Shown here one piece after another: positions 1-13,445 of a stretch of 64,000 nucleotides of DNA (position 1 is its first letter; each line of letters opens with the position of its first letter). The stretch spans positions 13,766,846 through 13,830,845 of the forward strand of contig NC_088779.1 of the NCBI RefSeq assembly GCF_954871325.1, written 5' to 3'. Below the pieces are notes generated by a model. It did no database searches and had not been told where the DNA came from. It saw only the letters and a program-made list of their open reading frames with translations. This DNA is from Gordionus sp. m RMFG-2023. Its lineage: Eukaryota > Nematomorpha > Gordioida > Chordodea > Parachordodidae. The position numbers and the translations under genes were made by a program.

Positions 1-745
1 TTAAAAAAATTAAAAATTCGGCCAATGAACCGGCTTTTAAAAAATAAATTTAAATTATTTTAATTAATCCGTTAGAAGATCTTAGAAAATTATATAATAG
101 TTAGTTTAATATTCATTTACTGCTCATATCCTCATCATTTAACTTATGAAACAATTTCAAATTATAGACAAAATTATTTAAAATAATGAAAGTTTGAAAA
201 TTCCAGCCTAAAAATCCGGGGCGAGCCAGAAAAAATATTCTAGAAAGATTTCGGGCAGGGCTTGAAGAAATAAAATATCAAGGGTAAATATTAGGTAAAG
301 AGGGGGGAAAATTATAGCTAATAAAGGTTAGTTGCAAATTTTTTGGGCGAGGTGAGGGTGGGGGGGGGGCATAGGAACTGAAGTTCAGGTAAAAGGGAGG
401 GTACGAGATTAGAAGTAGGTAAAAATAAAGAGATAGGTCTAATTGTTTTAATCTAATCAGGCCTCGGCCCCAAAAAATTATGTAATTTATATTATCAATT
501 CCGCATCAAATGCCACATCTAATTATATATTATCAATTCCGCATTCAAAGGCCTTTGACAAATTTGTAATTTATGATTAGAAATTTAAATTAAGATTGAT
601 GCAATTGTAATTTGACAAAAATCACACATATTTGTTTTATAAAATGTGAGAATTCCTTAATTGTCTAGAATATGGAGACACTTTATCAGCTAAAGCCATT
701 TAAAAAAAATCATAAGATTTATAGAAATTATTAAAGCTTTAGGAT
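1..745. other. AT-rich intergenic sequence, no gene seen
   Basis: Plain AT-rich DNA with a short G-tract near 360. No conserved protein segment recognised on either strand. Confidence 0.5.
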
Positions 746-862
746 TAGTGTTGTTAAACAGCCCGATTCGTGTCGATTTTTAGAAACGACCTGATTAAGG
801 TTTTAACCAAAATATTATTATGTAAACCTCGAGATTTAGTAAATAGAGGTCCAAATCTATCT
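746..862. repeat. Truncated MITE of the TAGTGTTGTTAAAC family
   Basis: Starts TAGTGTTGTTAAACAGCCCG and continues with family sequence including CCTCGAGATTTAGTAAATAG, then stops without the opposite terminal repeat. Complete relatives are at 36506-36697 and 62941-63115. Confidence 0.7.
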
Positions 863-921
863 AGTGGTTTTTTTTTATCCATACACACTAATATACGTAA
901 GGACAACATAGGGATGGGGAT

Positions 922-1295
922 GTGATCTGCATCGGGCCTAATTTTTCAAGCCCGGCCTGGCCCGAAATTTTTTTTAAAGTTTTGCCGGCCCGGCCCGAAT
1001 CCGAAATTTATTTTAAAAAAATTTACCAGCCCGGCCAGGCCTGAATTTATATAAATATAGAAATTAATTTTTATAATTACTTAAAATAAAAGACATATGT
1101 TATATAGCGTTTAGTCAATAAATTAAATCAAAATTTTTTATTTTACATAAAAAATTCAATATAAAATTGATAAATTTAGATATATTTAATAAAATTTACA
1201 AGGTCCGACCCGACCCGAATTTTTTTTAAAAATATTAGGTCCGGCCCGGCCCGAATATCTTAAATAGAGGCCCGGCCTAACTTTGCAGATCTCTA
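922..1295. mobile_element. hAT-type MITE with GGCCCGG motif array (TIR TAGAGATCTGCA)
   Basis: Flanked by a perfect 8-bp duplication ATGGGGAT (914-921 and 1296-1303). The left end is GTGATCTGCATCGGGCC and the right end, reverse complemented, TAGAGATCTGCA. The subterminal zones carry repeated GGCCCGGCCCGAA blocks separated by A/T runs; the centre is AT-rich with no ORF. The 8-bp duplication points to hAT. Confidence 0.75.
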
Positions 1296-1303
1296 ATGGG
1301 GAT

Positions 1304-3764
1304 CACCTCTAAGTCTTAACCTTTAGAATTCTAATAATACATAATGGTTTGAATAACAAATGTATATATGATAAGGGCATTCACACAATATATTTTTTAA
1401 ATTCCATTCATTTTAAATCTAATAAAAACCCTATATTTTTGTGGCATCCGGGATTAAAATTTTAAACGCACCATTGTAATATTTTTTTTAATATTCTTTA
1501 TAAATCGCAAAGTTTTATTAACATATTTATTTTAAACAAGCATATGGTTTTGTGGTTTTATTCGTATTTTAGAATTTATTTATTTTTTTAAATAAAATAA
1601 GAATTTTGGTTAAATTATGGTATTTCGTTCATCTACTTCTCCCTATCTTTTTAAATCTTATTTCTAATGCGTCATGGCAAGCCCACCAAACTAATCAACT
1701 ATTTTTCTATCTTTTAAGTTATATTCATAATATAAATTGAATCCAATAAAATATAACATAAAATTAAAAAACTCTATTATTAGAAGTTGAAAGAATAACA
1801 ATTTTATTAGACGCTTTTTGTGACATTAAATACTTATTTTATTATTTATTATTTTATTTTTTTTAAAATAAAAATCGATAAATTTTAAATAACGGTCATC
1901 GAATTGATATTATTTATTTATTTAATTATATTTACTACCCACTCAACCTTATAAATTATTTAATTTGTATAACCTTATAAAAATAACAAAATCAACTTGA
2001 CATTTTATTTGATTTGCGTTTTTATATTATGTATAAATGAATCAGTTGTTCAAATAATTTAATTACATTATCTGATAACATATCTAGCCATATTGTTATT
2101 TCTTTTAAGATGTTACCTGAAATATTCCGTAAAAAGTATTATATTGCTGCAAATTAAATATATTATCTATCCTATATTTAAAATTACTAACATTTACAAG
2201 AAATTTTTAATAATTTGAAAAAAAGATTCAGAACTAAAAATATTTGAATTTTAAGAAAATATTTAGTTAACTAAAAGAGATTTTAATTTTCTGAATTTCT
2301 ATATTTGAGGTAACATAATTTAAGATAAATAGATCAGATTGGAGTATACTTGTTCGAGGTCTCTTTGTGGGCGTCTTTTCGTCTGATTGATAAATATATT
2401 GAAGTATTTACCTTTTAGTCTTATAAAATATTTTTATTGGGTATATAATTATCACTTAAATTTAAAAAAAAATAATTAAAATGATTTATTTTTGTAATTT
2501 AATATTCGTCAGAACATTGGTTCAGATTCTTATCTTCATGACTCCATGTAGCCTATTAGATCTTTTGTTTATGTATACATTTAATTTTTTTTGTTTTAAC
2601 TTATATTTAATGAATATATAGTTAAGTCCATAAAATTTAAATATATTATTTAACTAATTCAAACGCTATTTAACTTTTTAGAACTTACAAAAATCTTCAT
2701 TGAAATTTAAGTAACGTTTTTTTTTATATTAGCAAATTGAAATAGTAATAATGTATGTGGTTAATCTTAAGACAATTTCACTTTATATAGTAAATTCTTT
2801 TAATAGTTTATGGTAAAATTTCCTGAAATTCAAATCAAGGGTAAGTGCTCTATATGCTGGGATTCATTTCCGAAAATTCGATATTTCAGATTAAAATTCA
2901 CGCTCAGTAAATGATATAAAATTGAAAGATTCTAAATCCTCAGGGGAGGTCCATAAGTCATTATTCTAAAAAGACTTGGCATAAGATATAAATTTAAAAA
3001 AAATCAAATAATCAATTTGATAAATTGTTTAATAAAATATTTTTCATATTTATCAAGAGAGTCTGTTTGATTTGAACACAAGAATGAAAGTTTGGTTTTA
3101 ATTTAGCATATTATTCACTTTTTTTTTATGCGAATAAGGTAATTCATATTTTTGAAAATAATTATTTAAAATATTTAATTTCCCAGCTGCTTTCAATCCT
3201 GGTTTATCATTCACAATAGAAGTATAATCTTACAATTTTATATTTTTTAAAGAACTTTGTAATACTTAAAAAATTTTCCAACTATTCCCATATAATTATA
3301 TATATGTATTAAAGATCCATTGCGGCATTCTAAAGAAGTTATCTTTTTTTTAGTATGTCTATGTTATTATAAATCGATAATATTTTTGTTAATAGATTAT
3401 AAAGTAACTCCAGAGATAATCTTGTTTTTACATGAGCAAAATAAAGTTTAGTTAATCATATTTATGTATGGCTAATGTAATCATTTTCTATTTTTAAAAA
3501 AATTTCTATGATAATCTATTGCATATTATATTTAAAAGAATTTTAAACGTTAAAATTTGAATATTGTTAAAAATTATGTTTGTTATGCAAATTAAAAGAT
3601 TTTAATTTGAATTATTTAAATATTCATAAACAAAATATATAAATTATCTAAAAATTATTCCTCATTTTAAAAAAACCAAATACCTCACGTGGTAAATTCG
3701 TTATTTTTATCGTTTGCTCTACGTCGTTAAATCTTAGGTAAAAAAAAGTAGCTGTACATCAATT
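1304..3764. other. AT-rich 5' flank of Vang
   Basis: No ORF of note. Near 2818-2905 there is a degraded arm of the MITE seen at 8549. A possible 3' splice site (ATCTTAG) lies at 3731-3737, so a non-coding 5' exon further upstream cannot be excluded. Confidence 0.4.
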
Positions 3765-6700
3765 ATGAAAAGCAATTACAATGATAATCACCGCTTACTA
3801 CAATCCAAATTATATTCGAATCATAATCATCTAGTAAATAATAAAGTTAAAGAATATTCTAAAAAGAGTCAGAGTTTAGCTGAAGAACCATTGCTATCTC
3901 TACCATGTAAAAATTATGGTAAGGAAAGTAAAAATTCAAACAAAACAACCAACCATACAAGAAATACAGATTTTAGAGAAAACAATGGTTCGATTATATT
4001 GTCCCCCGTTGATAATGAATACCCTCGTTTTAACAAAGCCAAGTCAAAACCTTCGAGATCAAAATGTTCTAATGAAAATGATAATAATACCAATAAATTT
4101 AACATAGATCATCATTATAATAAGTATGGATCAGATATATATATTATAGATAATGATAATAGTAATGATAAGGATAAGAATAATAGGGATTACCAAGAAC
4201 GACGTGCTATAATATTAAACCATAAAAATAATCTTTCCAAAGACTATTTATCAGAGAATTATGTGCACATTAATAAGAATAAGAAAATTAGCGAAGAAAG
4301 AAATCATATAATTGTGGATGAGGTTAATCAAAGCCCGCGCAACAGTCTGATAAAGTCGAATCTTATAAAAGATCTAAATGGCTTTGGTAAAAAATATAAT
4401 AATAATGACAATAGCTATAACCCTGAATATTCTTACAAATCACAATGGGTGGATAACAACACGTGTATCACAGCCAACACCAGTTATTGTAACTTGGAGA
4501 ATTGGTACGGTGAAGAGGAGACAAATGTTGCGGATAATATTTCAAAATGGCGATCCAAGACAGCGCATAAAATTTTTCCCAACAATGAAATCGGAAAAAG
4601 TAACTGCAAGGAAAAGTGGATTTTTGAATACTTGGATACGTGGCCGGTATCGACGCAACATAATTTTAAAGAAATCGATAGAACGCCTATTTTCCTTAAA
4701 TTTTTGTTTTACATGAAAATAATATCCCTCAAAATTTGCTGCCTAATTATAATCGTGTTTTCCTTGATATCGCCCATAATGTTTATTGCCGTACCGTCTA
4801 CGTTATCTTACATAAGAATTAATAATATGATTGGTGTTTCAAATGTTACAATATCATCCGACGCCCTAAATTGGACTAATTTATTGAATGAAACAAAATT
4901 TAAGACAAGTAGGGCATCCAATTCTAATCAAACAATTAGTAAAAATGATAATAAATTGGATGATAAGTCTTCTAATACCAGTCTCCGAAGGATTGAAAAA
5001 TTGAGGAAAAATATTGATACCTATATTCGAAAAAATTATAGAAATAAATATATGCGGAGAAAATTCCACAATAAAATTAATAATAAACGTAGGCACATGG
5101 AATACGTTACAAATCACGAAAATAATGATGGTATAAATACTTTTTATATTGAGCCACGAGATAATCAGGAAATATTTAGCAACCAACGTCATCTACCACC
5201 GATAAATACCAAGTATTTAATTATGGATCACTATCATGTTTGTTCGTATTCAAAATTTAAACTCTGGAAATCGCGGATGTGTGCATCTCTCTTTAGTCAA
5301 TGTAATGTATCATGCCAAGGCGAATTAACCTTTTTACTGGTTAAAATTATAATAATCGTTTTTTTGACATGGAAGATTAATTCAAAATATTCGTGCCTTA
5401 AAAACTCACAATTAAACGCAAAAAATACTGTGGACAATCATGACAAACCAAATTTACTAAATAAATTTATTTATATATTCCACTTTGCTCCTTCTCAAAA
5501 TGCAAACAATAGGTTTATTTTACCGTATAGGTCATCATTAAGTTACATTAGATTAAGTTTATTATTGGTTTTGGTATGTTACATAACTTTTTACTGGGTA
5601 TTCTTTGCCACCAAAATATTGCTACCAATTCTATCAGAATATCCAAGCATCATAGACCATCAACATCAAATAAATAACATCACGGAGGAATACGATAACG
5701 ATGCATATTATAAATTTGACGATATAGTTAAATATTCGGATTCTTTTACGAATTGTTTAATTTTGATATACGTTCTCTTTTCAATACTCATAATCTTTAA
5801 TAGCGAAACTTGGGACCATGATAATATAATGTTCTCCGCTAAATGCACCCGCGCCTTTGATGGAATATCAAAAATTTATCATTTACCATCGTGTAGTATA
5901 CAAAAGGCCGCTATGTTATTACTCGATTTTTATCACAAAGATTACCCCTATCATGATCCTTACCGATATTCCGACAATACCAAATTAATGACCAATAAAA
6001 TAAATGAGGAAATAAAGAACGTCACTCTAGAAAACCAGAATAATATTAGGAAAATAAATATTGACTTGCGAAAGGACCTCATAAGAAATAATGACAATAA
6101 AAAAGTTCATGAAAAATATATTTCTAAAAGTTACCTAAATAGTAAAGGTTCAGCTTCAGAAATTTTACCATCAGAAATCAAACATCATCAAAAATATTTT
6201 GACTTTGAAACCTTAAATAGCCGTAACAAATGTTTGAATCCTATAATCGATAGTCATTCTAAAGATGCCATAAAATGTGACCTCTATGAAAATAATAATC
6301 CCCAATCAGTTTATAATCTAAATAGTCGGATTAATTGTCATGATATCAACAATTCCAGACAATATATTCATAATGTAAATCACTGCACAGTTAAAAATAA
6401 TAATAAAAATTTAGGTAAATCACGTTTAAATGATGATAAATTATGTGAACAAACTACTTCGAAAGAAAAGATATTGTTCAAAAGGGATAAAAAAATTTCA
6501 TCCCCCATATGCCATAATAAACGATTTTACGACGAAGAAGATTATGAATTAAAGGTGAAAAGGAGACGGGCTCGTTTGATAACCTCTGCGGAAGAAGCAT
6601 TTAATAACTTTGATCGTGTAAGCAAAGAATCTCTTAATTCTTTATCCAACAGACAATCGATGGTCATCAATGTATCATCTTCCAACACACATGCTCAAAA

Positions 6701-9700
6701 AAAATTGCTAGGAGTCGAAGGTTAGTTTTTTTTAAAAATATTTATTAGAAGAATATAAAATACTTTAACTCTTTAAAGTCCAACTTTTTTTAATAAGGAA
6801 AGAAAATTTTTTTTTAAAATAAATTCATTATTTATACACCCATTTAATGGAAAATTTATGTTTAAATTTTATATTTTAAAAAAATTAATGATTCTATATG
6901 GCATCTATGGGCGCCAAAAAACAAAAATTATGTTTTTTAGAATAAAAATGCTAGCATTAATAAATATTGTCAGATTATAAGTACAATCAACAGGTAATAG
7001 CAGGTATATCATAAAAACTAAAAGAAATAGAACCTTTGAGGATATAGTAAAACATATTAAAATACAAGCATAGCCTATTTTAGCCTGAGAATTAATAAAA
7101 TACGATTGAAATTATTATATAATTATATTGTAATGTCAAATTAATCATTAAGCTTTCGGTTATAAAATAACATCTTAGTTGATGATGTCAAATCAGCTCA
7201 CAGGACTTTAAAGACGTTTTTCCTATAAAACACTTTTTTAATAAATTATATTACTCTATGGTCTCGTTTATAGTATATATAGTAAGGGAGACCGGGGCTC
7301 TCCGGTGGGTGGGATAAAAGGGCAAACGGCAATAATTTTTTATCTTTAGGGTTAATAGTTTCAAATTTGATTCTTTTTTTAAATAATATTTATCAAAAAA
7401 CAATTTTTTAGCCTTTTCACCAATTTTTCTTTTAAGTATTTTTTGCATTGAGGAAAATATACTTCTTATATGCCATATTGCCTATAGACTATGGATTAAA
7501 CATGATCGACTAAGGTTTCTAATTTATTTAGAAAGGTTTCTAATTTATTTAGAAAGGTTTCTATAGTCATTTAAAATCTAACTCACTACCACAGTGGTTA
7601 AACTTCAGAGGGGAAAAGGCAAGTAAAGGAGCATTAAATTAAATTGCATAAGAAAAATTTATTAAAATCGAAAAACGATTAATTAAAAAATTAACGAAAA
7701 ATTGGAAATAGTGCGGAAAAAGTCATAACCATAGTAATGGATGAAGCGTACCAAATGTCCTAAATTACCCATATTGTGAAGATTAATTTTTTAAAAATAT
7801 TTATAATTTTTAATAATGTGAATTAAATTTGATATTTCCCATCTTACCCTGAAGGACTTGCCATCTTACCTAGGGTCATTAATAAATAGTAAAAAAAACA
7901 CTGCTATCCAATGATACAATTAGTTTTAAAAGAGAAAAATGCAGTATAACCCCGCCCCCCCCCTTAGCCGTGATTCAAGTGATGCTTCATTTATTGCTAA
8001 ACGATAGCATAGGTATTTTTTAAATTACGCATCACTTGAATGACATCGCGATTATTATTAACGAGACTTAAGTTTAAGATTTAAAGTGATAAAGTAACAA
8101 GATATGGAAAGAGTTAAAATTAAATTGAAAATTCCTTTTCCAACATTGTTACTATTTTCAAATTTATTAGAAAATAAAATGATAATGAAAGTTGAAGAAA
8201 TAGCCCAAGCTATATTCCCATCGCTCGTCAAGAATATGCACAAATTCATCAGATTAACAAAACAACAATCATTTTACAATATCAATATGATATTGGAGCA
8301 TTTAGCCAAATTCATTAAATACGATATGGGTCCATATTCATTTGTGGATCAATATATTAACCCAGGTTTAGCCTTAAATTCTGAGCATTCTCTTTTATAT
8401 TAGAAATTATATATTATAAGTAATATGAGTGATCAAATAATCCTTAAACATGTATTTGTCTGACTAATATTTCAGTCAATCCGTGTAATTTAAGTTTAAT
8501 TTTAATAAATAAACTAAATTTTACTCAAAAGTTCATGATTAAATTGCCTGAAATTCGCAGGATAAGTGTTCTACACACAATGAAATACATTTTTGCAAAA
8601 TTGGATCTGCATATTAAAAAGTGCATTTAACAATTTACTTTACTATTTTATTTAAAATATTTATTTAGCCCGTTTAAATTTAAAAAATCTGACTCTGTCA
8701 GAAATGTATTCCAGTGTGTATAAAATATCTACCCTATAGATTTGAGACAATTTAATAAAATATTAACATAACTTGATTTCGTATATTGTAGGAAGACATT
8801 TTATCTTTATATAACTATGTTAGGAAATATTGTTAGAATAATATGGGTAAAAAAACAGTATTCTATTTAAATATAGTAAAACGTGTTTAATTTGGGCTCT
8901 TGATAATTCGGGAAATTCCCTAGTTTGACCATTGTTAGTCTAAATTAAATTCCTATTAACTACTATTAGAAAGTAAAGAACTTGATAAATTTGGTATCTG
9001 TCTAAGTTCAGCTAAAATCTTGGTGGCATGGCCCAAATTAGATATATTTTACTCAATTTTTAAAATTGAAACTATATTTTTTAAAAGATGGGATTGGGTA
9101 TTTATAGTCCTTCATAAGCTATAATCCTTCTAATTTTTAAATCTCTCTATGAATCATTTTAGAGGAGGGAACAATTAAATTTCGGCATTCTCGCAAAAAT
9201 TACTCATTTAATAAATATAAGCCTTCCCCTATCAATAATTATTGGCATATTTATGAATATTTTAGCAAAATGTCTTATATAACTTATTTTAAGAATGGAT
9301 AAATGTTTTTATAATGATAGTTAAAATTTATTGAAGGACTAGCCTTTTTAGCCTTCGCCATTTTTTTACTCCTATTTTGACCTCTTGGAATTTGACCTCA
9401 TTAGGAAATTTATAAATATTCTATCTAATAGCGATAGTAAGGTATTCAAAATTATATTTAAAAAAAAAATTGGTACACTAGCAATAGCTAGTTATCCAAT
9501 TATCGTGATGGAAATTTTTTTTATTAGCGTTGAATGCAAATTTTTAAAATTGATCAAAATCAATTCATGTTTTTAAATTTCATAAATATATCTTGGATAG
9601 TAAATATAAATAAATTTTGATTTTTTTTATATAAAAATATTTTTATTTAAAAAATTCCTTATTTTTAAATTTAAAGTCGAAAACGCGTTTTTTAACATAT

Positions 9701-10853
9701 ATTTTTATTATTTTTCATTAAAAAAACTTTAAATTTTAATAATAAAATTAATTTACCCCTGTTCATACAGTACAACTAATGGGTCAAAAATTTATAGAAA
9801 AACAAAAACTATTCCAAGAATAATTCTAATGTTTAATTATTCTTATATACAAAATTCAAAATTTGGATTTCTGTGAATATAATTATTCAAAAAAAATTTC
9901 AAATTAATTTATTCTTAAAAATACCTAAATTCATCACAGTTATTTTATTAGATTTTTAATTTATTTTTTTCGATGAACTTAATTAGTTTTAAAATCTCTT
10001 AATATGTCTTAATTAGTAAGAATATTTTATTTCATTTAATTTTAAAATCGGTACATTAATCAATCAATCACTGGATTATTATTAAATCTTGGTCATACAT
10101 TACATTAGAATGTTAAAATTATTAAGCGTGCTTGATATTATTATTTTATCTTATTCATTTAATGTGTACTAAATATTCTTATTTTTTCTTCTAAATTTAC
10201 CAAACATTCTCTTTATTATTTAAAATCTATGTATTGATTCTTGTGGAGATTGTTATATATTAGTTAGAACTTAAAAAAAAGATTTACATCGTATTAAATT
10301 TAAAATGCACACTTAAATTATTCATGGATATTTTTTAAAATAAATAGTTAGTCCAAAAACCATTTTTTTATAGTAGAATTTTCACCGAGCACTATAATGG
10401 GTCTTAATTTGATAAGGTTAACTTTTATTACAGTTTTTTTTAATTTATCGTAAAATTGATTTTTATTGTCTCATTTGCCTCGAATTAGAAACCTGTTTTT
10501 AAACTTATGATAAGGGTTGACGGTATAGTTGCTATTAAGTGTAAAACTCATAATTAAAGGTCTTAAAATGATGTATTTTTGTTTATTTGTCGTTATATAA
10601 TTATAATATTGTCTTTTTAGTCAATACCATTCATAATGAAAGATTGAATCAAGCTTTGCAGGATTGGATAGTAATCTGTGAACAACCACTCACATCAACT
10701 TTAAAAGATTCAACCATATTTCAATTAAGAAAAGATTCGATGAAACTTTTTATTGAAGTTAAATGTATGCCGAAATATATATTACACGAACATATTTTAA
10801 ATCCAAATCTCGATAACTTTTATTATACCATCGATTCAAAAATTATAGTATGA
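3765..10853 (+). CDS. Vang: Van Gogh/Strabismus-like (Vang/Vangl) planar cell polarity membrane protein, 3 exons
   Basis: Core planar-cell-polarity protein; in other animals a four-pass plasma-membrane protein with both ends in the cytoplasm, binding Prickle and Dishevelled. Exons 3765-6720, 8171-8365 and 10621-10853, each junction GT-AG with matching phase 1, give about 1127 residues (vertebrate Vangl about 520). An in-frame TAG at 3735 with no ATG between supports this start. Membrane segments lie near residues 318-346, 520-536, 596-621 and 661-679. Family signatures: WYGEEETNV near the N-terminal side, CNVSCQGELTF before TM2, LPSCSIQKAAMLLLDFYHKD after TM4, VKRRRARLITSAEEAF near 931-949, then EEIAQAIFPSLVKNMHKFIR in exon 2 and EQPLTSTLKDSTIFQL in exon 3. 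The extra length is Asn/Lys-rich sequence in the N-terminus, the TM1-TM2 loop and the region after TM4. The protein ends in SKIIV instead of the usual ETSV. The identification is firm; the exact start is less so. Confidence 0.94.
6721..8170 (+). other. Vang intron 1
   Basis: Phase-1 GT-AG intron. The donor is G|GTTAGT and the acceptor TTTATTAG|AA, preceded by a pyrimidine-rich stretch. Near 7283 it contains AGGGAGACCGGGG, matching the terminal repeat of the pogo-like element described at 57655-62561, so an old pogo-derived MITE end probably sits here. Confidence 0.85.
8366..10620 (+). other. Vang intron 2
   Basis: Phase-1 GT-AG intron. The donor is CCCAG|GTTTAG and the acceptor GTCTTTTTAG|TC. 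It holds a palindromic MITE at about 8549-8743; the rest is plain AT-rich sequence. Confidence 0.85.
8549..8743. repeat. MITE with TTCTACACA/CAGATTTT inverted arms
   Basis: The left arm (TGAAATTCGCAGGATAAGTG, then TTCTACACACAATGAAATACA) is inverted against the right arm, whose reverse complement reads AAATCTATAGGGTAGATATT and continues ACACTGGAATACATTTCTGA. Related single arms occur near 2818-2905, 21800-21905, 22300-22395 and 22449-22520. No coding capacity; the superfamily is not resolved. Confidence 0.6.
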
Positions 10854-11853
10854 CAAATATATTTTTTACAAATAATTTTTATAAAAAATACTTTATAGTA
10901 TTATTGGAAGTCTAGAATTTAACCGATTTCTAAAAAGGCGAAATTAAGATTTTAGAGTAAAAATATATTACATAAGTCACGAGGTTTGGTCAAAAGACCT
11001 TTAATTTGGCTAAATCGAGGTTTCGATAACACTGAAAACGCTAATACAAATGAATACAAGTTGTTTTATATATTATTAATTACATAAAATAAAAACTGAA
11101 AATAATATTTTTTATTAAATTTAGCTGGTTGCTACATATTAGTTATTTTTATTTTGATTTAAGAGATCATGTTCTTTTGTAAATAATGTATTTATGATAA
11201 TAAATGTCTTGGGAAGGCTAGCTCTGAAAATACTTACTAAAATAAAAAACTAATTATTATGCATAAAATCATGTTAATATTCAAAAAGTAAAATGATTTC
11301 GAATAAAGAAGCAATGGTATTTATTTTTCATATATACACTTGTAGTTAATTAAAATACTATTTTATTCTAATCGATATTAAAGTCTGGAATGAGATTATA
11401 TAAATTTAAGGTATGAAAAAAATCTTTCCAAACCATAAAAAGAAATGTGAAAACATTTTTCTACCTTAATTTATAAATTATTATAAATAATATGAACTGA
11501 AGAATTTATCATTGATGAAAATTGTATATTGAAAATCAGAAATATTAATTTATGAGTAAATTTAATGATACAATTTTAATTTTTGTATTTACATCTAATG
11601 AGATTGAGAGAGTAAAATAAAATTCACGAGGAAAATAGAATGGAATTGCAATACTTCTTTATATTGTGGTAATTAAATTTTTTCTATTAATTTTATTAAT
11701 TGCTTTTAAAATTTTTCGATAAGCAAGAACGCTTTGTACACTAAAAGTGCATTTCACTGGAGGATGGTATTGTAGTGTTGAATCTGATAAATAAGGTCTT
11801 AGTTCTGAAATTTATTGAAAATATTTAATGTTTTATCGTTTGTTTGAAAATAA
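10854..11853. other. 3' flank of Vang
   Basis: AT-rich and noncoding. An AATAAA occurs at about 11087, roughly 230 bases past the Vang stop, and is a plausible polyadenylation signal. Confidence 0.4.
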
Positions 11854-12230
11854 GGCTGTGTCCAAAATCTAAAAAATATAAATAAATAAATTTTGAAGAA
11901 AAAAATAACATAAGCTATTTTTAATTTAAAAATAAAATAGTGTTCTAAATCATTTTCCGTCATTTACAAAAATTTATATTTTTTAAAAACATAATAGAAA
12001 TTAATAAATTTATTCAAAATTTATTTATTTAAGTAATTTTTATGAAAAATCTAGTATGTTTTTCGTATTTTTTTGTTATTTTTGATTTTTTTTAGTTATG
12101 TTTTCTTTATTACTTTTTTTGTTTTTTTATAAAAAAAATAATGGAAGATTTTGGACATGTTTCATAATTTTATTAATTTGCCAAAATTTATAAATTTTGA
12201 GGTTTTTTTCAAAACATTTTAAACACAGCC
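11854..12230. repeat. Probable PIF/Harbinger-type MITE
   Basis: A 377-bp segment bounded by GGCTGTGTCCAAAAT and, inverted, GGCTGTGTTTAAAAT, flanked by TAA on both sides (11851-11853 and 12231-12233). A 3-bp TAA duplication with GG-starting ends fits PIF/Harbinger. The short duplication makes this moderate evidence only. Confidence 0.55.
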
Positions 12231-12233
12231 TAA

Positions 12234-13445
12234 ACAATCATCGTCCGGATTTTCTATAATTTTTCATCAAAAAAAAAGATTATATTAAAGACTCTCTGTT
12301 CTGAAGCTTCTATATTTTTAAAATTTCTACGAGTTTCTTAAATTATGATACAAATCTATTTTTAATCATTTTATTCTGTGAGAGCATTATCCAATAATTA
12401 TTTCATGTGGCCCAAAATATTGTGGAGAAAATACCGATCTTACATATGCTTAAATCTAAAAGGATCAAAATATAAATATAATAAATTTGACGATAATAAG
12501 TAAAATCATGTTAAACATTATATTTTTTAATTTGAGTATTATCGTTATTGTAGGTTTCAAATAATCCATGCATGTTATCCTCATTTTCTAAAATGAAAAA
12601 TGTGATGGCTATTGGTTTGGCTCTATGATCTATTAAAATATCTTTATATTATTTATTTTGATATTTTATTAAAGAATTAAAATTGAAATACGAATTGTAA
12701 TTAGTTCATGGCAAAAATTTGTCACCTGAGCTCGAACTATCAGATATATACATCTAGAAAATAATATATAAACTTAATCAATAAAAAAAGAAGTCATATT
12801 TGAGCTGAATGCTAAAAAATCTTTATAGGGAACAGCTGAGCTGTGTGAAATTGAAATCTCTTACTTAAAAAAAAATTAATTTGTTTTTAATTTTAAAAAA
12901 TTGTAATTTTTTTCAAATGGAATTTAAATTTTTTAATTGAATAAATATTGAAAATTAAATCTTTTTTAACTTTTTAAATTTCATGTAAAAAACGAACGCC
13001 TTCATCAAAATAAAAGAATGTGCGCACGTTCAAGATTTGTCTAAAATAAAAGGAGTTCACCATGTTTTTTCAAAAAAACGAATTCAACGGTAATTTAATT
13101 TAAATGCTACATGTATTTATTCTGTAGAAATTAATTTTAGATAAAAATCTTATATTTTTTAATATAAAAGTTTAAAAAAATGAAAATTTGGAAATATGAA
13201 CAATACTTCGTGGTACTTTTTAGCCTTTCGCAACTCATATGTAATTTGAAAATACATTTTTCAAATATTAAATGCATCATATTTAAATTTATCTATATTA
13301 TATATATCACGCCACGCGGAAGAAGTTTTATTTACAACTGTCAAATAATTTACTAAAACAAGTCAGCCATATAATATTGTCATTCGTGATCCTAGACCAA
13401 CTCATGGTTTCTGCGTTCTTAATATATAAATTGGTTAATACACAT
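12234..13445. other. AT-rich, no gene seen
   Basis: Intergenic AT-rich sequence; no conserved coding segment, RNA gene or clear terminal repeat recognised. Confidence 0.4.

Noticed and set aside
4881-5192. Open frame of 103 codons on the - strand within Vang exon 1
   Set aside because: Antisense of the low-complexity Vang loop; no independent signal.
8104-8170. Taking the in-frame ATG at 8104 as part of Vang exon 2
   Set aside because: The family alignment and phase fit begin at 8171 after the acceptor TTTATTAG; the preceding bases are the pyrimidine tract.
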